DNA of 64,000 nucleotides from Bradyrhizobium icense (GCF_001693385.1 NZ_CP016428.1:3906001-3970000), one strand, 5' to 3'. Positions 54,047 to 63,045 are shown, numbered from the stretch's first letter. Translations and numbers: made by a program. The notes: generated by a model not told the origin, from the letters alone.

Positions 54047-56473
54047 ATGACGACCCCAAAAACCCGGCCAACCATCATTCTCGGCGAAAGCCACTCTTAT
54101 CCGGTGCTGCCGCTCCGTGACATCGTCGTATTTCCGCACATGATCGTGCCGCTGTTCGTCGGCCGCGAGAAGTCGATCCGCGCCCTCGAAGAGGTGATGA
54201 AGAACGACGCGCTGATCCTGCTGGCGACGCAGAAGAACGCGTCCGACGACGATCCGAGCCCGGAGTCGATCTACGAGGTCGGTACGCTCGCCAGCGTGCT
54301 GCAGCTCCTGAAGCTTCCCGACGGCACCGTGAAGGTGCTGGTCGAAGGGCTCGAGCGCGCGCGCGTGCAGAAATATTCCGACCGCACCGAATATTACGAG
54401 GCGACCGCGATCGCGCTCGCCGATACCGACGCCAACTCGGTTGAAGCCGAGGCCCTGGCGCGCTCGGTCGTGTCCGACTTCGAAAGCTACGTGAAGCTGA
54501 ACAAGAAGATCTCCGCCGAAGTCGTCGGCGTGGTTCAGGCGATCACTGACTTCGCCAAGCTGAGCGATCAGGTGGCCCAGCATCTCGCCGTCAAGATCGC
54601 CGATCGTCAGGGCATCCTGGAGACGTTGTCCGTCACGCAGCGCCTGGAGAAGGTGCTGGGCCTGATGGAGAGCGAGATCTCGGTGCTGCAGGTCGAGAAG
54701 CGCATCCGCTCGCGCGTCAAGCGCCAGATGGAGAAGACCCAGCGCGAGTATTACCTGAACGAGCAGATGAAGGCGATCCAGAAGGAGCTCGGCGACGACG
54801 AAGGCCGCGACGAGCTGGCCGATCTGGAAGAGAAGATTGCCAAGACCAAGCTTTCCAAGGAAGCGCGGGAGAAGGCGCAGCACGAACTCAAGAAGCTGCG
54901 CCAGATGTCGCCGATGTCCGCGGAAGCGACCGTCGTGCGCAACTATCTCGACTGGCTGCTGTCGATTCCGTGGAACAAGAAGTCCAAGGTCAAGAAAGAC
55001 CTCGAGCAGGCCCAGGCCGTGCTGGACTCCGACCACTACGGGCTCGAAAAGGTCAAGGACCGCATCGTCGAGTATCTCGCCGTGCAGTCGCGCGCCAACA
55101 AGCTGACCGGACCGATCCTGTGCCTGGTCGGGCCTCCCGGCGTCGGCAAGACCTCGCTCGGCAAGTCGATCGCGAAGGCGACCGGCCGTGAGTTCGTGCG
55201 CGTGTCGCTCGGCGGCGTGCGGGATGAAGCGGAAATCCGCGGTCACCGCCGCACCTATATCGGCTCGATGCCCGGCAAGATCATCCAGTCGATGCGCAAG
55301 GCCAAGACCTCGAATCCGCTGTTCCTGCTCGACGAGATCGACAAGATGGGCGCCGATTTCCGCGGCGATCCGTCGTCGGCGCTGCTCGAGGTTCTCGACC
55401 CCGAGCAGAACTCGACCTTCAACGACCACTACCTGGAGGTCGATTACGACTTGTCGAACGTCATGTTCATCACGACCGCGAATACGCTCAATATTCCCGG
55501 CCCGCTGATGGACCGCATGGAGATCATCCGGATCGCCGGCTATACCGAGAACGAGAAGGTCGAGATCGCGCGCAAGCACCTGATCCCGAACGCCATCTCC
55601 AAGCATGGCCTCGATTCCAAGGAATGGTCGATCGACGACGATGCGCTGCTGTTGATGATCCGCCGCTACACCCGCGAAGCGGGCGTGCGCAACTTGGAGC
55701 GTGAGCTCTCCACACTCGCCCGCAAGGCGGTGAAGGAGCTGATGATCTCCAAGAAGAAGTCGGTCAAGGTCACCGAGAAGACTCTCGAGGACTTCCTCGG
55801 CGTGCCGAAATACCGTTTCGGCGAGATCGAGAGCGAGCCGCAAATCGGTATCGTCACCGGCCTGGCCTGGACCGATGTCGGCGGCGAGCTGCTGACCATC
55901 GAAGGTGTCATGATGCCCGGCAAGGGCAAGATGACGGTCACGGGCAATTTGCGCGACGTGATGAAGGAGTCGATCTCGGCGGCGGCGTCCTACGTCCGCT
56001 CGCGGGCGATCAACTACGGCGTCGAGCCGCCGCTGTTTGACAAGCGCGACATCCACGTCCACGTGCCGGAGGGCGCAACCCCGAAGGACGGACCGTCGGC
56101 GGGTGTCGCGATGGCCACCGCGATCATCTCGGTCATGACCGGCATTCCGGTCCGGCACGATGTGGCGATGACCGGCGAAATCACGCTGCGTGGCCGCGTG
56201 CTGCCGATCGGCGGTCTGAAGGAGAAGCTGTTGGCTGCCGCCCGCGGCGGCATCAAGACGGTGCTGATCCCCGAGGACAACGCCAAGGATCTCACGGAGA
56301 TTTCCGATGCGATCAAGGGCGGCATGGAGATCGTCCCGGTTGCTCGGCTCGATGACGTCGTTGGCAAGGCGCTGGTCCGCGCTCCAGTCCCGATCGTCTG
56401 GGAAGAAGACACCAAGGTGCCGGTCAAGCAGGATGCCGCGGACGAAGCGGCCGGTGGCCTGACGGCCCACTGA
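54047..56473 (+). CDS. lon: ATP-dependent Lon protease
   Basis: 808 residues. An N-terminal substrate-binding domain (about 1-210) is followed by a coiled coil and an AAA+ domain with Walker [21 protein letters not shown] and Walker [14 protein letters not shown]. The C-terminal protease domain has the catalytic serine in [19 protein letters not shown] and the catalytic lysine in [16 protein letters not shown]. It degrades misfolded proteins and regulators such as DnaA or CcrM in alphaproteobacteria. ATG 54047 has AAGGA seven bases upstream. A strong terminator follows. Confidence 0.97.
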   Translation: MTTPKTRPTIILGESHSYPVLPLRDIVVFPHMIVPLFVGREKSIRALEEVMKNDALILLATQKNASDDDPSPESIYEVGTLASVLQLLKLPDGTVKVLVEGLERARVQKYSDRTEYYEATAIALADTDANSVEAEALARSVVSDFESYVKLNKKISAEVVGVVQAITDFAKLSDQVAQHLAVKIADRQGILETLSVTQRLEKVLGLMESEISVLQVEKRIRSRVKRQMEKTQREYYLNEQMKAIQKELGDDEGRDELADLEEKIAKTKLSKEAREKAQHELKKLRQMSPMSAEATVVRNYLDWLLSIPWNKKSKVKKDLEQAQAVLDSDHYGLEKVKDRIVEYLAVQSRANKLTGPILCLVGPPGVGKTSLGKSIAKATGREFVRVSLGGVRDEAEIRGHRRTYIGSMPGKIIQSMRKAKTSNPLFLLDEIDKMGADFRGDPSSALLEVLDPEQNSTFNDHYLEVDYDLSNVMFITTANTLNIPGPLMDRMEIIRIAGYTENEKVEIARKHLIPNAISKHGLDSKEWSIDDDALLLMIRRYTREAGVRNLERELSTLARKAVKELMISKKKSVKVTEKTLEDFLGVPKYRFGEIESEPQIGIVTGLAWTDVGGELLTIEGVMMPGKGKMTVTGNLRDVMKESISAAASYVRSRAINYGVEPPLFDKRDIHVHVPEGATPKDGPSAGVAMATAIISVMTGIPVRHDVAMTGEITLRGRVLPIGGLKEKLLAAARGGIKTVLIPEDNAKDLTEISDAIKGGMEIVPVARLDDVVGKALVRAPVPIVWEEDTKVPVKQDAADEAAGGLTAH

Positions 56474-56516
56474 GCCCGATCAGTCACCACTGATCGTCGA
56501 ACTTGAAACTGACAGA

Positions 56517-56540
56517 ACGGCGCCTTCGGGCGCCGTTTTT
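56517..56540 (+). terminator. rho-independent terminator of lon
   Basis: ACGGCGCC-TTCG-GGCGCCGT followed by TTTT, a perfect 8-bp stem with a stable UUCG loop, 43 bases after the lon stop. Confidence 0.92.
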
Positions 56541-56599
56541 GTTCGGTGCAGACGGAAGCTCGGATTGAACTTCGGCCCCGCGGACGGAGTTGATGATGC

Positions 56600-57004
56600 A
56601 TGGAAATCGACGGGCAATGCCATTGCGGGCGGGTGACCTATCGAGCCGATATTGACCCGGCGAAAGTCTCGATCTGTCACTGCACCGATTGCCAGAACCT
56701 GACGGGATCGCCGTACCGGGTGACGGTGATCTGTTCCGGTGATCAGATCCGGATGACCGGGAAAGCGCCGAAAGTCTATGCCAAGACCGGCGATAACGGC
56801 AGCACGCGCTTTCAGCATTTTTGCGACACGTGCGGTTCGCCGCTGTTCACCAGCGGCGAGGGTGGTGGCCCAGACGATTGGGGCATCCGCTGGGGCAGTA
56901 TACGCCAGCGCGGCGAACTCAAACCGGCGCGGCAAATCTGGTGCAAGTCCGCGGCGCCCTGGATCAACGATGTCAAGGAGTTGCCGGGACGGCCGGGCGA
57001 TTAG
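56600..57004 (+). CDS. GFA/CENP-V family zinc protein
   Basis: 134 residues. The zinc sites are supplied by GQCHCGRVTYRA (CxC), SICHCTDCQNLTGSPYR (CxCxxC) and HFCDTCGSPLF (CxxC), the pattern of the GFA family (glutathione-dependent formaldehyde-activating enzyme Gfa). Whether it binds glutathione is unknown; most bacterial homologues are uncharacterised. ATG 56600 has GGAG ten bases upstream. It lies after the lon terminator and upstream of the tRNA-Val gene. Confidence 0.85.
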   Translation: MEIDGQCHCGRVTYRADIDPAKVSICHCTDCQNLTGSPYRVTVICSGDQIRMTGKAPKVYAKTGDNGSTRFQHFCDTCGSPLFTSGEGGGPDDWGIRWGSIRQRGELKPARQIWCKSAAPWINDVKELPGRPGD

Positions 57005-57071
57005 CGCAACCGGGCGCGGCGATATCCCAGCTTGCACCAAGGGGGGCCGCGGGGCTAAACAGGCGGCCTAC

Positions 57072-57148
57072 GGGCGGCTAGCTCAGCTGGTTAGAGCATC
57101 TCGTTTACACCGAGAGGGTCGGGAGTTCGAATCTCTCGCCGCCTACCA
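57072..57148 (+). tRNA. tRNA-Val (anticodon UAC)
   Basis: 77 bases with encoded CCA. The acceptor stem GGGCGGC pairs with GCCGCCT (one G-U). The anticodon arm CTCGT-TTACACC-GAG has TAC at the anticodon, and the T arm is GGGAGTTCGAATCTCTC. Confidence 0.92.
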
Positions 57149-57225
57149 GCCTTCGCGGCAGGGTGGCCAAGTTGTGCGCCGAGGGCCAGGATCGCTCAGG
57201 CGCGCAGACACCGATGGAATCGCCG

Positions 57226-57531
57226 ATGAAGCAGGGCTGCTTGCGCGCGTTCGCCATGCTGCTCACCTGCGTGGCCAGTTCGGCACTTGCAGCCGATCCG
57301 AGCCACGGAGAAGCAGTCGTGAAGCGCTGGTGCGCCGGCTGTCATCTGGTGGAGCCCGGACAAAGAAGCTCGACCGAGGCGCCGCCATTCTCTGCCATCG
57401 CGAAGCGACCTGACTTCGACGCATCCAAGGTCGCATTTTTCCTCCTCGAGCCTCACCCAAAGATGCCGAACATGCAGTTGACGCGCACCGAGGCGGCCGA
57501 TATCGCCGCCTATATCGCAACGCTCAAGTAG
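57226..57531 (+). CDS. small c-type cytochrome
   Basis: 101 residues. A signal peptide (QGCLRAFAMLLTCVASSALA) precedes a class I cytochrome c with heme motif CAGCH in VKRWCAGCHLVEPGQ and the axial Met in PKMPNMQLTRTEAADIAAYI. It likely carries electrons in the periplasm. ATG 57226 starts the signal peptide; ATG 57214 is an alternative. A decayed relative of its C-terminus lies at 3275-3398, far away on the other strand, so the genome carried at least two copies. Confidence 0.85.
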   Translation: MKQGCLRAFAMLLTCVASSALAADPSHGEAVVKRWCAGCHLVEPGQRSSTEAPPFSAIAKRPDFDASKVAFFLLEPHPKMPNMQLTRTEAADIAAYIATLK

Positions 57532-57957
57532 CTGCCTGATGCGCAGTAACGATCCATCGTTTCTTGCGCAGGATCAATTTGCCTGCACTGCCTTCCTCGT
57601 AGTCTCTCGACGTAACCGAACAGCCTGCCATCAGGCTGCTGAGGTTATGGGGTCGGGCTCCTAGGCACTCCGGCCCCGCTTTGTTGAGCATGGCTGTAGA
57701 CACAGCCTCGCTTTCGCTCCTCTCATGAAGCGAGAGGTTCGCAGGTTGACAGGCTTTCTTTCGCCGAACTTGCCAGCTCTGTTCACGTTGGCCAGCCTGT
57801 TTGCATTCGCGTAAAAGGGCGACCGCAGGACAGCCCAAGCGTTTGCTGTTGACGTGTGGTGGTGAAATACTGGCGGCTCCGACGTCCATGATCGCCATCA
57901 CGCTGGCTGGCGTCGGGTGAATTTATCCGCTGAGCCGGCTGCGAAAGTTCCAGGCAC
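57532..57957. other. 426-base gap, no supported gene
   Basis: One minus-strand open frame of 125 codons (57524-57901, ending LRKKRWIVTAHQAAT) covers most of it but is Ser/Arg/Lys-rich without domain, signal or ribosome-binding site, and it overlaps the end of the cytochrome gene. I do not call it. A second promoter for the methyltransferase is possible but not visible. Confidence 0.5.
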
Positions 57958-58818
57958 ATGAATGCACCTCACTCTCATAATGCAAACGCCGACCAGGTTG
58001 CCTACTGGAACGGTCCTGCCGGCCAGCGCTGGGCCGATCGTCAGGCGGCGCAGGACGTGTTGCTCAAGCCGGTGGCCGACCTTGTCGTCGACCGGGCCAG
58101 GCTAGCGCCCGGCGAGCGCGTCATCGATGCCGGTTGCGGCAGCGGCGCCACGGCGATTGCGTTTGCACGAAAGGTCGCGCCGTCGGGCCATGTGCTCGGC
58201 ATCGATGTGTCCGGCCCGATGCTGGAGCGGGCGCGACATGCTGCGCCGAAGGATCTGCCGATCGATTTCGTTCTTGCCGACGCCACCGTCTATCCGTTCG
58301 AGCCTAAAAGCTTCGATGTGCTGGCCTCGCGGTTTGGCGTGATGTTCTTTGCCGATCCCGCGCTGTCGTTTGCCAATATGCGGAAGGCGCTGAAGCCTTC
58401 GGGGCGCATGGCCTTTGCCTGCTGGCGCGAGCCGCGCGAGAATCCGTTCTTCATGGCGCCGCTGCAGGCCGCCTACAAGCACGTGCCAAAACTGCCGCAG
58501 CTTGGGCCGGAAGACCCTGGGCCGTTTGCGTTTGCCTCGGAGGCGCGGGTGCGCCGCATTCTCGACGAGGCTGGCTTTGCCGGAGTCGAGATGGAAGCTT
58601 GTCCACTGTTGCTGGACGCTGCGATCGGGCGCGGTCTCGATGGGGCGGTGCAGGGCGCGCTCGAAATCGGCCCGGTGAGCCGTGCGCTGGAAGGGCAACC
58701 GGAAGACGCTCGCGCAGCCGTCGCCGCTTCCATTCGCGAGGCGCTGATGCCGTTTGCGAAGGACGATGCCGTCTTGCTGCCGGCGTCGGTTTGGATCGTA
58801 ACCGCGCGGGCGTCGTAA
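57958..58818 (+). CDS. class I SAM-dependent methyltransferase
   Basis: 286 residues. The SAM-binding motif is GERVIDAGCGSGATAIAFAR (motif I, with GCGSG), followed by the acidic residue in VLGIDVSGPM and PIDFVLADAT (motif II). The later FDVLASRFGVMFFADPAL and GRMAFACWREPRENPFFMAP are typical of the UbiE/MerR-like group that methylates small molecules. Substrate unknown. ATG 57958 begins MNAPHSHNANADQVAYW. Confidence 0.85.
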   Translation: MNAPHSHNANADQVAYWNGPAGQRWADRQAAQDVLLKPVADLVVDRARLAPGERVIDAGCGSGATAIAFARKVAPSGHVLGIDVSGPMLERARHAAPKDLPIDFVLADATVYPFEPKSFDVLASRFGVMFFADPALSFANMRKALKPSGRMAFACWREPRENPFFMAPLQAAYKHVPKLPQLGPEDPGPFAFASEARVRRILDEAGFAGVEMEACPLLLDAAIGRGLDGAVQGALEIGPVSRALEGQPEDARAAVAASIREALMPFAKDDAVLLPASVWIVTARAS

Positions 58819-58843
58819 TTGGTGCGCGCGATGCCTGCTACAT

Positions 58844-58929
58844 CGTCATTGCGAGAAGCATAGCGGCGAAGCAATCCATGCTTCCGCGTGCTCTGACAGA
58901 TGGGTTGCTTCGCTGCGCTCGCAATGACG
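58844..58929. repeat. short dispersed palindromic element, family A, copy 3
   Basis: CGTCATTGCGAGAAGC ... GAAGCAATCCATGC ... GGGTTGCTTCGCTGCGCTCG then CAATGACG, complementary ends. It sits between the convergent methyltransferase and pepT genes. Confidence 0.78.
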
Positions 58930-58952
58930 GGGAGAGAGCGGTGCGACGATTA

Positions 58953-60212
58953 CTAAGCCGCCCGCTCTTCCCAGATCATCGCCAGATGCACGATGGTCTC
59001 GGCGGCCTTTTCCATGTCCTGGCGGCTCACCCATTCCAGCCGTGAGTGGAAGGCGTGTTCGCCGGCAAAAATGTTGGGGCAGGGCAGGCCCATGAACGAC
59101 AGGCGTGAGCCGTCGGTGCCGCCGCGGATCGAGCTTCGCACTGGCGTCAGCCCCGCGCGCTTGATCGCTTCGATGGCGTACTCGACCGTCTCGGGATGGC
59201 GGTCGATCACCTGTTTCATGTTGCGGTATTGCGGCCTGACCTCCATCCGATAGGTCGAGCGCGGATAGTCCTTCATCACGTCCTTGACGATGTTTTCGAG
59301 CAGCGCTTCCTTTTGCTGCAGGCCCTCGTCAGTGAAATCGCGCACGATGAAGCCGATGGTGGCCTTCTCCAGCGCACCCGAAATGCCGATCGGATGCAGA
59401 AAACCTTCTTTGCCTTCCGTCGTCTCGGGCGAGCAGGTGTCCTTCGGCAGGCGGTCGATGATGGCCGCCGCGATCTTGATGGCGTGCTCCATCTTGCCTT
59501 TGGCAAAGCCTGGATGGGTCGAGACGCCTTCGATGGTGATGGTGGCGCCGTCGGCTGAAAAGGTTTCATCCTCGATGTGCCCGGCGCTCTCGCCGTCCAT
59601 CGTATAGGCGAAGTCGGCGCCGAGCTTTTTCAGATCGACCTTGTCGACGCCGCGCCCGATCTCTTCGTCGGGCGTGAACAGGATCTTGATGGCGCCGTGC
59701 TTGATTTGCGGGTTCTCGATCATGAATCGCGCCGCATCCATGATCTCGGCGAGGCCGGCCTTGTTGTCGGCGCCGAGCAGCGTGGTGCCGTCGGTCGTGA
59801 TGATGTCGTGGCCGATCTGGCCGGCGAGCGCGGGGTGATCGGCAAAGCGGATCACCTGCGTCGGATCGGCCGGCAGCACGATGTCGCCGCCACGATAGTT
59901 CCTGGCGATCTGCGGCTTGACATTGGCGCCGGTGCAATCCGGTGACGTATCCATGTGCGAGCAGAAGCAGATCAATGGAACCTTCTTCTCGGTGGTCGAT
60001 GGGATCGTCGCATAGACATAGCCGTGCTCGTCGAGATGGGCGTCCTTCAGCCCCATCGCCTGCAGCTCCGAAGCCAGCAGACGGCCCAAATTCTTTTGCT
60101 TCTCGGTAGAAGGACAGGTCGGCGAGGCCGGATCTGACTGGGTGTCGATCACGACATAGCGCAGGAAGCGCTCGGTGACATCGTGGGTGAAGGCTATGGG
60201 CGAGGGCGGCAT
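58953..60212 (-). CDS. pepT: peptidase T (tripeptide aminopeptidase)
   Basis: 419-residue M20 dizinc peptidase removing N-terminal residues from tripeptides. Zinc and catalytic motifs are CFCSHMDTSPDCTG, TTDGTTLLGADNKAGLAEIM, KILFTPDEEIGRGVDK, YTMDGESAGHIEDETF and EHAFHSRLEWVSRQDMEKAA. The length is typical of PepT. ATG 60212 is used. It is convergent with the methyltransferase gene. The HU gene lies upstream on the same strand, 102 bases away. Confidence 0.93.
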   Translation of the reverse strand: MPPSPIAFTHDVTERFLRYVVIDTQSDPASPTCPSTEKQKNLGRLLASELQAMGLKDAHLDEHGYVYATIPSTTEKKVPLICFCSHMDTSPDCTGANVKPQIARNYRGGDIVLPADPTQVIRFADHPALAGQIGHDIITTDGTTLLGADNKAGLAEIMDAARFMIENPQIKHGAIKILFTPDEEIGRGVDKVDLKKLGADFAYTMDGESAGHIEDETFSADGATITIEGVSTHPGFAKGKMEHAIKIAAAIIDRLPKDTCSPETTEGKEGFLHPIGISGALEKATIGFIVRDFTDEGLQQKEALLENIVKDVMKDYPRSTYRMEVRPQYRNMKQVIDRHPETVEYAIEAIKRAGLTPVRSSIRGGTDGSRLSFMGLPCPNIFAGEHAFHSRLEWVSRQDMEKAAETIVHLAMIWEERAA

Positions 60213-60262
60213 GACGATCCGGAAAAGATGAGCAAGGAACGCGCTCTATAACAGAAAAGCGC

Positions 60263-60286
60263 CATTCCGGGTCCCCGCCGGAATGA
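60263..60286. repeat. CATTCCGG-hairpin related to family B
   Basis: CATTCCGGGTCCCCGCCGGAATG, a compact inverted repeat using the same CATTCCGG / CCGGAATG ends as the family B elements, located between pepT and the HU gene. Confidence 0.6.
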
Positions 60287-60314
60287 CGCTTCTGGTGCGA
60301 CCAGGGGGCGTCGG

Positions 60315-60614
60315 TCAGACGGCTTCCTTGAGCTCCTTGGCGGCGCGGAACGCGACCTTCTTGCTGGCCTTGATCTGGATCGGTTCGCCGGTGGCGGGGT
60401 TCCGCCCGGTGCGGGCCGCGCGCTTGCGGACCTGAAGGATGCCGAGGCCAACGATCCTGATGCGCTCGCCCTTCTTCAGGTGCTTTGTGATCTTGCCGAC
60501 CGTGTCGGTCAGGATCGCTTCGGCGGCCTTTTTCGACAAGTCATGTTCCTCGGCGAGAGCTGCTGCCAGATGCTTCAGTGTGATGGTGGCTGGAGCCGCC
60601 GCTTTCTTCGCCAT
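60315..60614 (-). CDS. HU-family DNA-binding protein
   Basis: 99 residues. HU/IHF fold: LAAALAEEHDLSKKAAEAIL, the conserved GLGILQVRKRAARTGRNPAT and the DNA-contacting GEPIQIKASKKVAFRAAKEL. It has a basic Ala-rich leader (MAKKAAAPATITL) not seen in classic HU (about 90 residues), and is probably a second HU paralogue rather than the major one. ATG 60614. The intergenic region upstream (60615-60933) shows only a hairpin CTGTTTT-ACCTG-AAAACAG at 60789-60807. Confidence 0.88.
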   Translation of the reverse strand: MAKKAAAPATITLKHLAAALAEEHDLSKKAAEAILTDTVGKITKHLKKGERIRIVGLGILQVRKRAARTGRNPATGEPIQIKASKKVAFRAAKELKEAV

Positions 60615-60933
60615 GTCTGGCCCTCCTCGTTGGTTGAATGGCTTTGAGCGCGTCGATACCGGTACGCGCCGTGAAAATGCGTTCGTGGTGACCTCGAAAC
60701 CCGCGGTTCCGGTACAACCGGAGCGGTGAGGATTTCAAGAAACCAAGACGTAGCAGGCCTTAAACGATTCGGATAATCGGCCCGGACGCTGTTTTACCTG
60801 AAAACAGGCCGTTATCTGCATCACAATCGTAGAAGTGCCCGTCTGGCGCGGGGATTCGCAACGTCCTTGACTAAGCGGGAGCGGGCCTTTATGCCCTCGG
60901 TTCTGCGCGGATCAGGATCTGATTACGGCATCC

Positions 60934-61010
60934 GCGGGAGTAGCTCAGTTGGTTAGAGCGCCGCCCTGTCACGGCGGAGGCCGCGGGTTCGAGTCCCGTC
61001 TCTCGCGCCA
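60934..61010 (+). tRNA. tRNA-Asp (anticodon GUC)
   Basis: 77 bases with encoded CCA. Acceptor GCGGGAG pairs with CTCTCGC (one G-U). The anticodon loop is CTGTCAC in CCGCC-CTGTCAC-GGCGG, and the T arm is GCGGGTTCGAGTCCCGT. Confidence 0.95.
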
Positions 61011-61059
61011 GTTTTTTCAATGGCTTGACCGATCCTTAAGAGAACGCCGCAAACAAAAA

Positions 61060-61082
61060 GGCCGCCCGAGGGCGGCCGTTTT
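61060..61082. terminator. bidirectional terminator behind tRNA-Asp and the small membrane gene
   Basis: GGCCGCCC-GA-GGGCGGCC is flanked by AAAAA on the left and GTTTTT on the right, so it can end transcripts from both strands. Confidence 0.88.
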
Positions 61083-61105
61083 TATTCCAACGATATCGAT
61101 ATCGT

Positions 61106-61300
61106 TTAACGGACCGTCGAGGTGTTCGAGCTGGTGACGACCACCGGCTTGCCCGCTTTTACGACCTGGGCAGTCTGGCTGTACTCAGAACCGGTCCGAG
61201 CCGATATGCCGAAAGCCGCAACCGCGATACCGGCCACCAGCGCGACAACCACGATCTTCAGGTGGGTACTGCGATCCGCCGAGTGAATGGAGTGGTTCAT
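61106..61300 (-). CDS. small single-helix membrane protein
   Basis: 64 residues starting MNHSIHSADRSTHLKIVVVA, with one membrane helix (VALVAGIAVAAFGISA) and a short C-terminal tail ending in VTSSNTSTVR. The helix start and tail match a multicopy small-protein type that I recall from Bradyrhizobium genomes; function unknown. ATG 61300 is decided by a GGGAGG Shine-Dalgarno site six bases upstream, making translation very likely. A bidirectional terminator lies 24 bases downstream. Confidence 0.72.
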   Translation of the reverse strand: MNHSIHSADRSTHLKIVVVALVAGIAVAAFGISARTGSEYSQTAQVVKAGKPVVVTSSNTSTVR

Positions 61301-61400
61301 GTGATGCCTCCCGGACGCCTTTGGCGTCCTGTGTTGGGAAGAGACGTACGCCCTGTCTGTTTCAGGATCGTTTCGCGGTTTCGGCAAATGGTTTCATTCG

Positions 61401-61422
61401 GCCGGTTTGTGGCCGGCTTTTT
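61401..61422 (+). terminator. terminator-like hairpin with T-run
   Basis: GCCGG-TTTGTGG-CCGGC followed by TTTTT on the plus strand. No plus-strand gene precedes it except tRNA-Asp, so the reason for its presence is unclear. The 61301-61637 stretch holds no intact gene. Confidence 0.45.
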
Positions 61423-61433
61423 GCCTATGTATC

Positions 61434-61449
61434 TGTGATGTATATCACA
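61434..61449. promoter_or_regulatory. CRP/FNR-like palindrome
   Basis: TGTGAT-GTAT-ATCACA, a perfect 6-4-6 palindrome matching the E. coli CRP consensus half-sites TGTGA / TCACA with the right spacing. It lies between the small membrane gene (minus) and the Rieske relic and close to no clear start codon. Confidence 0.45.
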
Positions 61450-61637
61450 TAAAGCCATGCCGGATCGAACGCGTCTCACGCCGGAGCCGCAACGGGATCG
61501 AAACAACAATGAAAATAAAGGGAAGAGCCGGCGGCGAGCAGATCGGATCAGCTCGCCCGCTGGATATCGCCGTGAACCTGCCGCCTCACGCGTCGCGAAT
61601 GAATTCCCCGCCTCGAATTCGACCGGTGGCGCGGTAT

Positions 61638-61793
61638 CGGCGCGTCGGACGCAAGCCCAATCGGATGTCAGTAGCGCCGCAGCAGTTCGCGCATCGGCGT
61701 GCCGCGGCCGACCGCCGTGAGCTCCGTCCGGGTCGTCGACGGCTTCATGGCGTAGCCAGTCCCGAGATCGCGATCCCGCTGCGTAATGGTCAT
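61638..61793 (-). pseudogene. N-terminal relic of a Rieske ring-hydroxylating oxygenase
   Basis: A GGGAGG Shine-Dalgarno site and ATG 61793 open a frame MTITQRDRDLGTGYAMK, then TELTAVGRGTPMRELLRRY followed by TGA (61668-61670). The frame then continues as HPIGLASDAP. In intact phthalate-dioxygenase-type subunits the equivalent sequence is VGRGTPMGELLRRYWHPIGL, so the TGA sits exactly where TGG (Trp) is expected. After about ten codons the similarity ends, and no Rieske motif (CxH...CxxH) follows, so it is truncated as well as stopped. It is divergently oriented to a MarR gene, the usual arrangement of regulator and catabolic oxygenase. Confidence 0.7.
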
Positions 61794-61851
61794 GCCATTT
61801 CCTCCCGCCCCGGCTTTGGCGCCGCGGTCATTTGGCTTGTTCTCGGAAGTA

Positions 61852-61888
61852 AAATGCAGATCGATGACAATGTCGACGATCTGCATTT
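61852..61888. promoter_or_regulatory. perfect 12-bp inverted repeat between the Rieske relic and marR
   Basis: AAATGCAGATCG (61852-61863), a 13-base spacer and CGATCTGCATTT (61877-61888). It lies 77 bases before the MarR start and 59 bases from the relic's start. Arms of this length could form a hairpin or place two protein half-sites on one face of the helix, which suits a MarR-type operator controlling both directions. Confidence 0.6.
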
Positions 61889-61965
61889 CGTATTGGCTCA
61901 TTAAGTTGTTTGATCGCGATTGCCGACGATATTGGCATCGGCCCTTTGTTGGCAGAGCATTGAGG

Positions 61966-62481
61966 ATGAGCCAGAAGCCGGGAAAGCAAACTGCGCCTCC
62001 GCCCGTTGCAGTGAGGGATGGGGAGCTGGCGCCGATCACCGCGATGATGTCGTCGCGGCTGATGGTGCTGGCCAATCTGCTCAAGCGCGGCGCGATCCTG
62101 CGCTACAAGCGGTTGGCGGGCCTGTCCTCGGTCGAGTTCGGCCTGGTGGCCTCGCTGGGGCGGCGGCCGCCGATGAGCGTTATCCGGCTTGCGGAGGCGG
62201 TCGGCATGGACAAGAGCCAGATCAGCCGGGCGCTGGCGGAACTGGTCTCGCGCAAGCTGGTCGCCAAAGCGGTCAACCCGCGGGACAACCGCGAGACGCT
62301 GGTTTGCCTGACCAAAGCGGGGCTGGCCGCCCATGATGCAATTGTGGCAGGGGCGCAGGAGCGTAACTGGCGCCTGCAGGAACAGCTGGGCAAGGAAGAG
62401 CTGGCGGTGTTGTTCGACCAGATCGATCGCCTGACCGACACGGCCGCCCAAATGCTCGCGGACGAAAAGGATTTGAAGTGA
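61966..62481 (+). CDS. MarR-family transcriptional regulator
   Basis: 171 residues. The winged-helix core is LSSVEFGLVASLGRRPPMSV, AEAVGMDKSQISRALAELVS and RKLVAKAVNPRDNRETLVCL with the wing DNRE. It likely dimerises through the terminal helices and senses a small aromatic or phenolic ligand. ATG 61966 has GAGG directly adjacent, an unusually short spacing; a GTG or TTG upstream could be used. It faces the decayed Rieske oxygenase gene, so the regulator has probably lost its original target. Confidence 0.85.
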   Translation: MSQKPGKQTAPPPVAVRDGELAPITAMMSSRLMVLANLLKRGAILRYKRLAGLSSVEFGLVASLGRRPPMSVIRLAEAVGMDKSQISRALAELVSRKLVAKAVNPRDNRETLVCLTKAGLAAHDAIVAGAQERNWRLQEQLGKEELAVLFDQIDRLTDTAAQMLADEKDLK

Positions 62482-62679
62482 AAATTCGGGCACCATGCGG
62501 CCCGGCCCGCGTTGGTCGGCGAGGCAGGAACGCAACACTTTTTCGGGTTCTGCCGACGCGTCCCGCGTGGATGGAGACGTGAAACCGGCTTGTCTTGCGC
62601 CCTCTGTTGCGCTGCGCTAAGGCAAGAACAATTCCAATCAACGAATCTGCGGCTAAATCCGCAGCAAAAGGCACCGCCG

Positions 62680-63045
62680 ATGAACGGCATCCTGCAAGAT
62701 TACCTTCCGCTTGTCGTGTTTATCAGCGTGGCGAGCCTGATCGGTCTGGCGCTTCTGATCGCCCCGTTCCTGGTCGCGTTCCAGCAGCCGGACCCCGAAA
62801 AGCTCTCTGCCTATGAATGCGGATTCAACGCATTCGACGACGCCCGCATGAAGTTCGACGTCCGCTTCTACCTGGTCGCGATCCTCTTCATCATCTTCGA
62901 CCTGGAAGTGGCGTTCCTGTTCCCGTGGGCGGTCGCGTTCGGCAAGTTAGGGGCCACGGGCTTCTGGTCGATGATGGTATTCCTCGCCGTCCTCACGGTC
63001 GGCTTTGCTTACGAGTGGAAGAAAGGCGCGCTCGAATGGGATTGA
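62680..63045 (+). CDS. nuoA: NADH-quinone oxidoreductase subunit A
   Basis: 121 residues, three membrane helices. Key sequence: [20 protein letters not shown] followed by [20 protein letters not shown], with the conserved acidic residues of the membrane arm. AAGG lies nine bases before ATG 62680. Its 3' end overlaps the nuoB start by ten bases, so translation is coupled. First gene of the complex I operon; the gap from marR (62482-62679) probably contains its promoter. Confidence 0.95.
   Translation: MNGILQDYLPLVVFISVASLIGLALLIAPFLVAFQQPDPEKLSAYECGFNAFDDARMKFDVRFYLVAILFIIFDLEVAFLFPWAVAFGKLGATGFWSMMVFLAVLTVGFAYEWKKGALEWD

Noticed and set aside
53930..56470. 846-codon minus-strand frame covering the whole lon gene
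   Set aside because: It is antisense to a certain gene; the translated protein is His/Arg/Asp-rich with no domain, a pattern typical of GC-rich genomes where the opposite strand stays open.
57524..57901. 125-codon minus-strand frame as a gene
   Set aside because: Overlaps the cytochrome c end, has no ribosome-binding site or domain; listed only as an unexplained gap.
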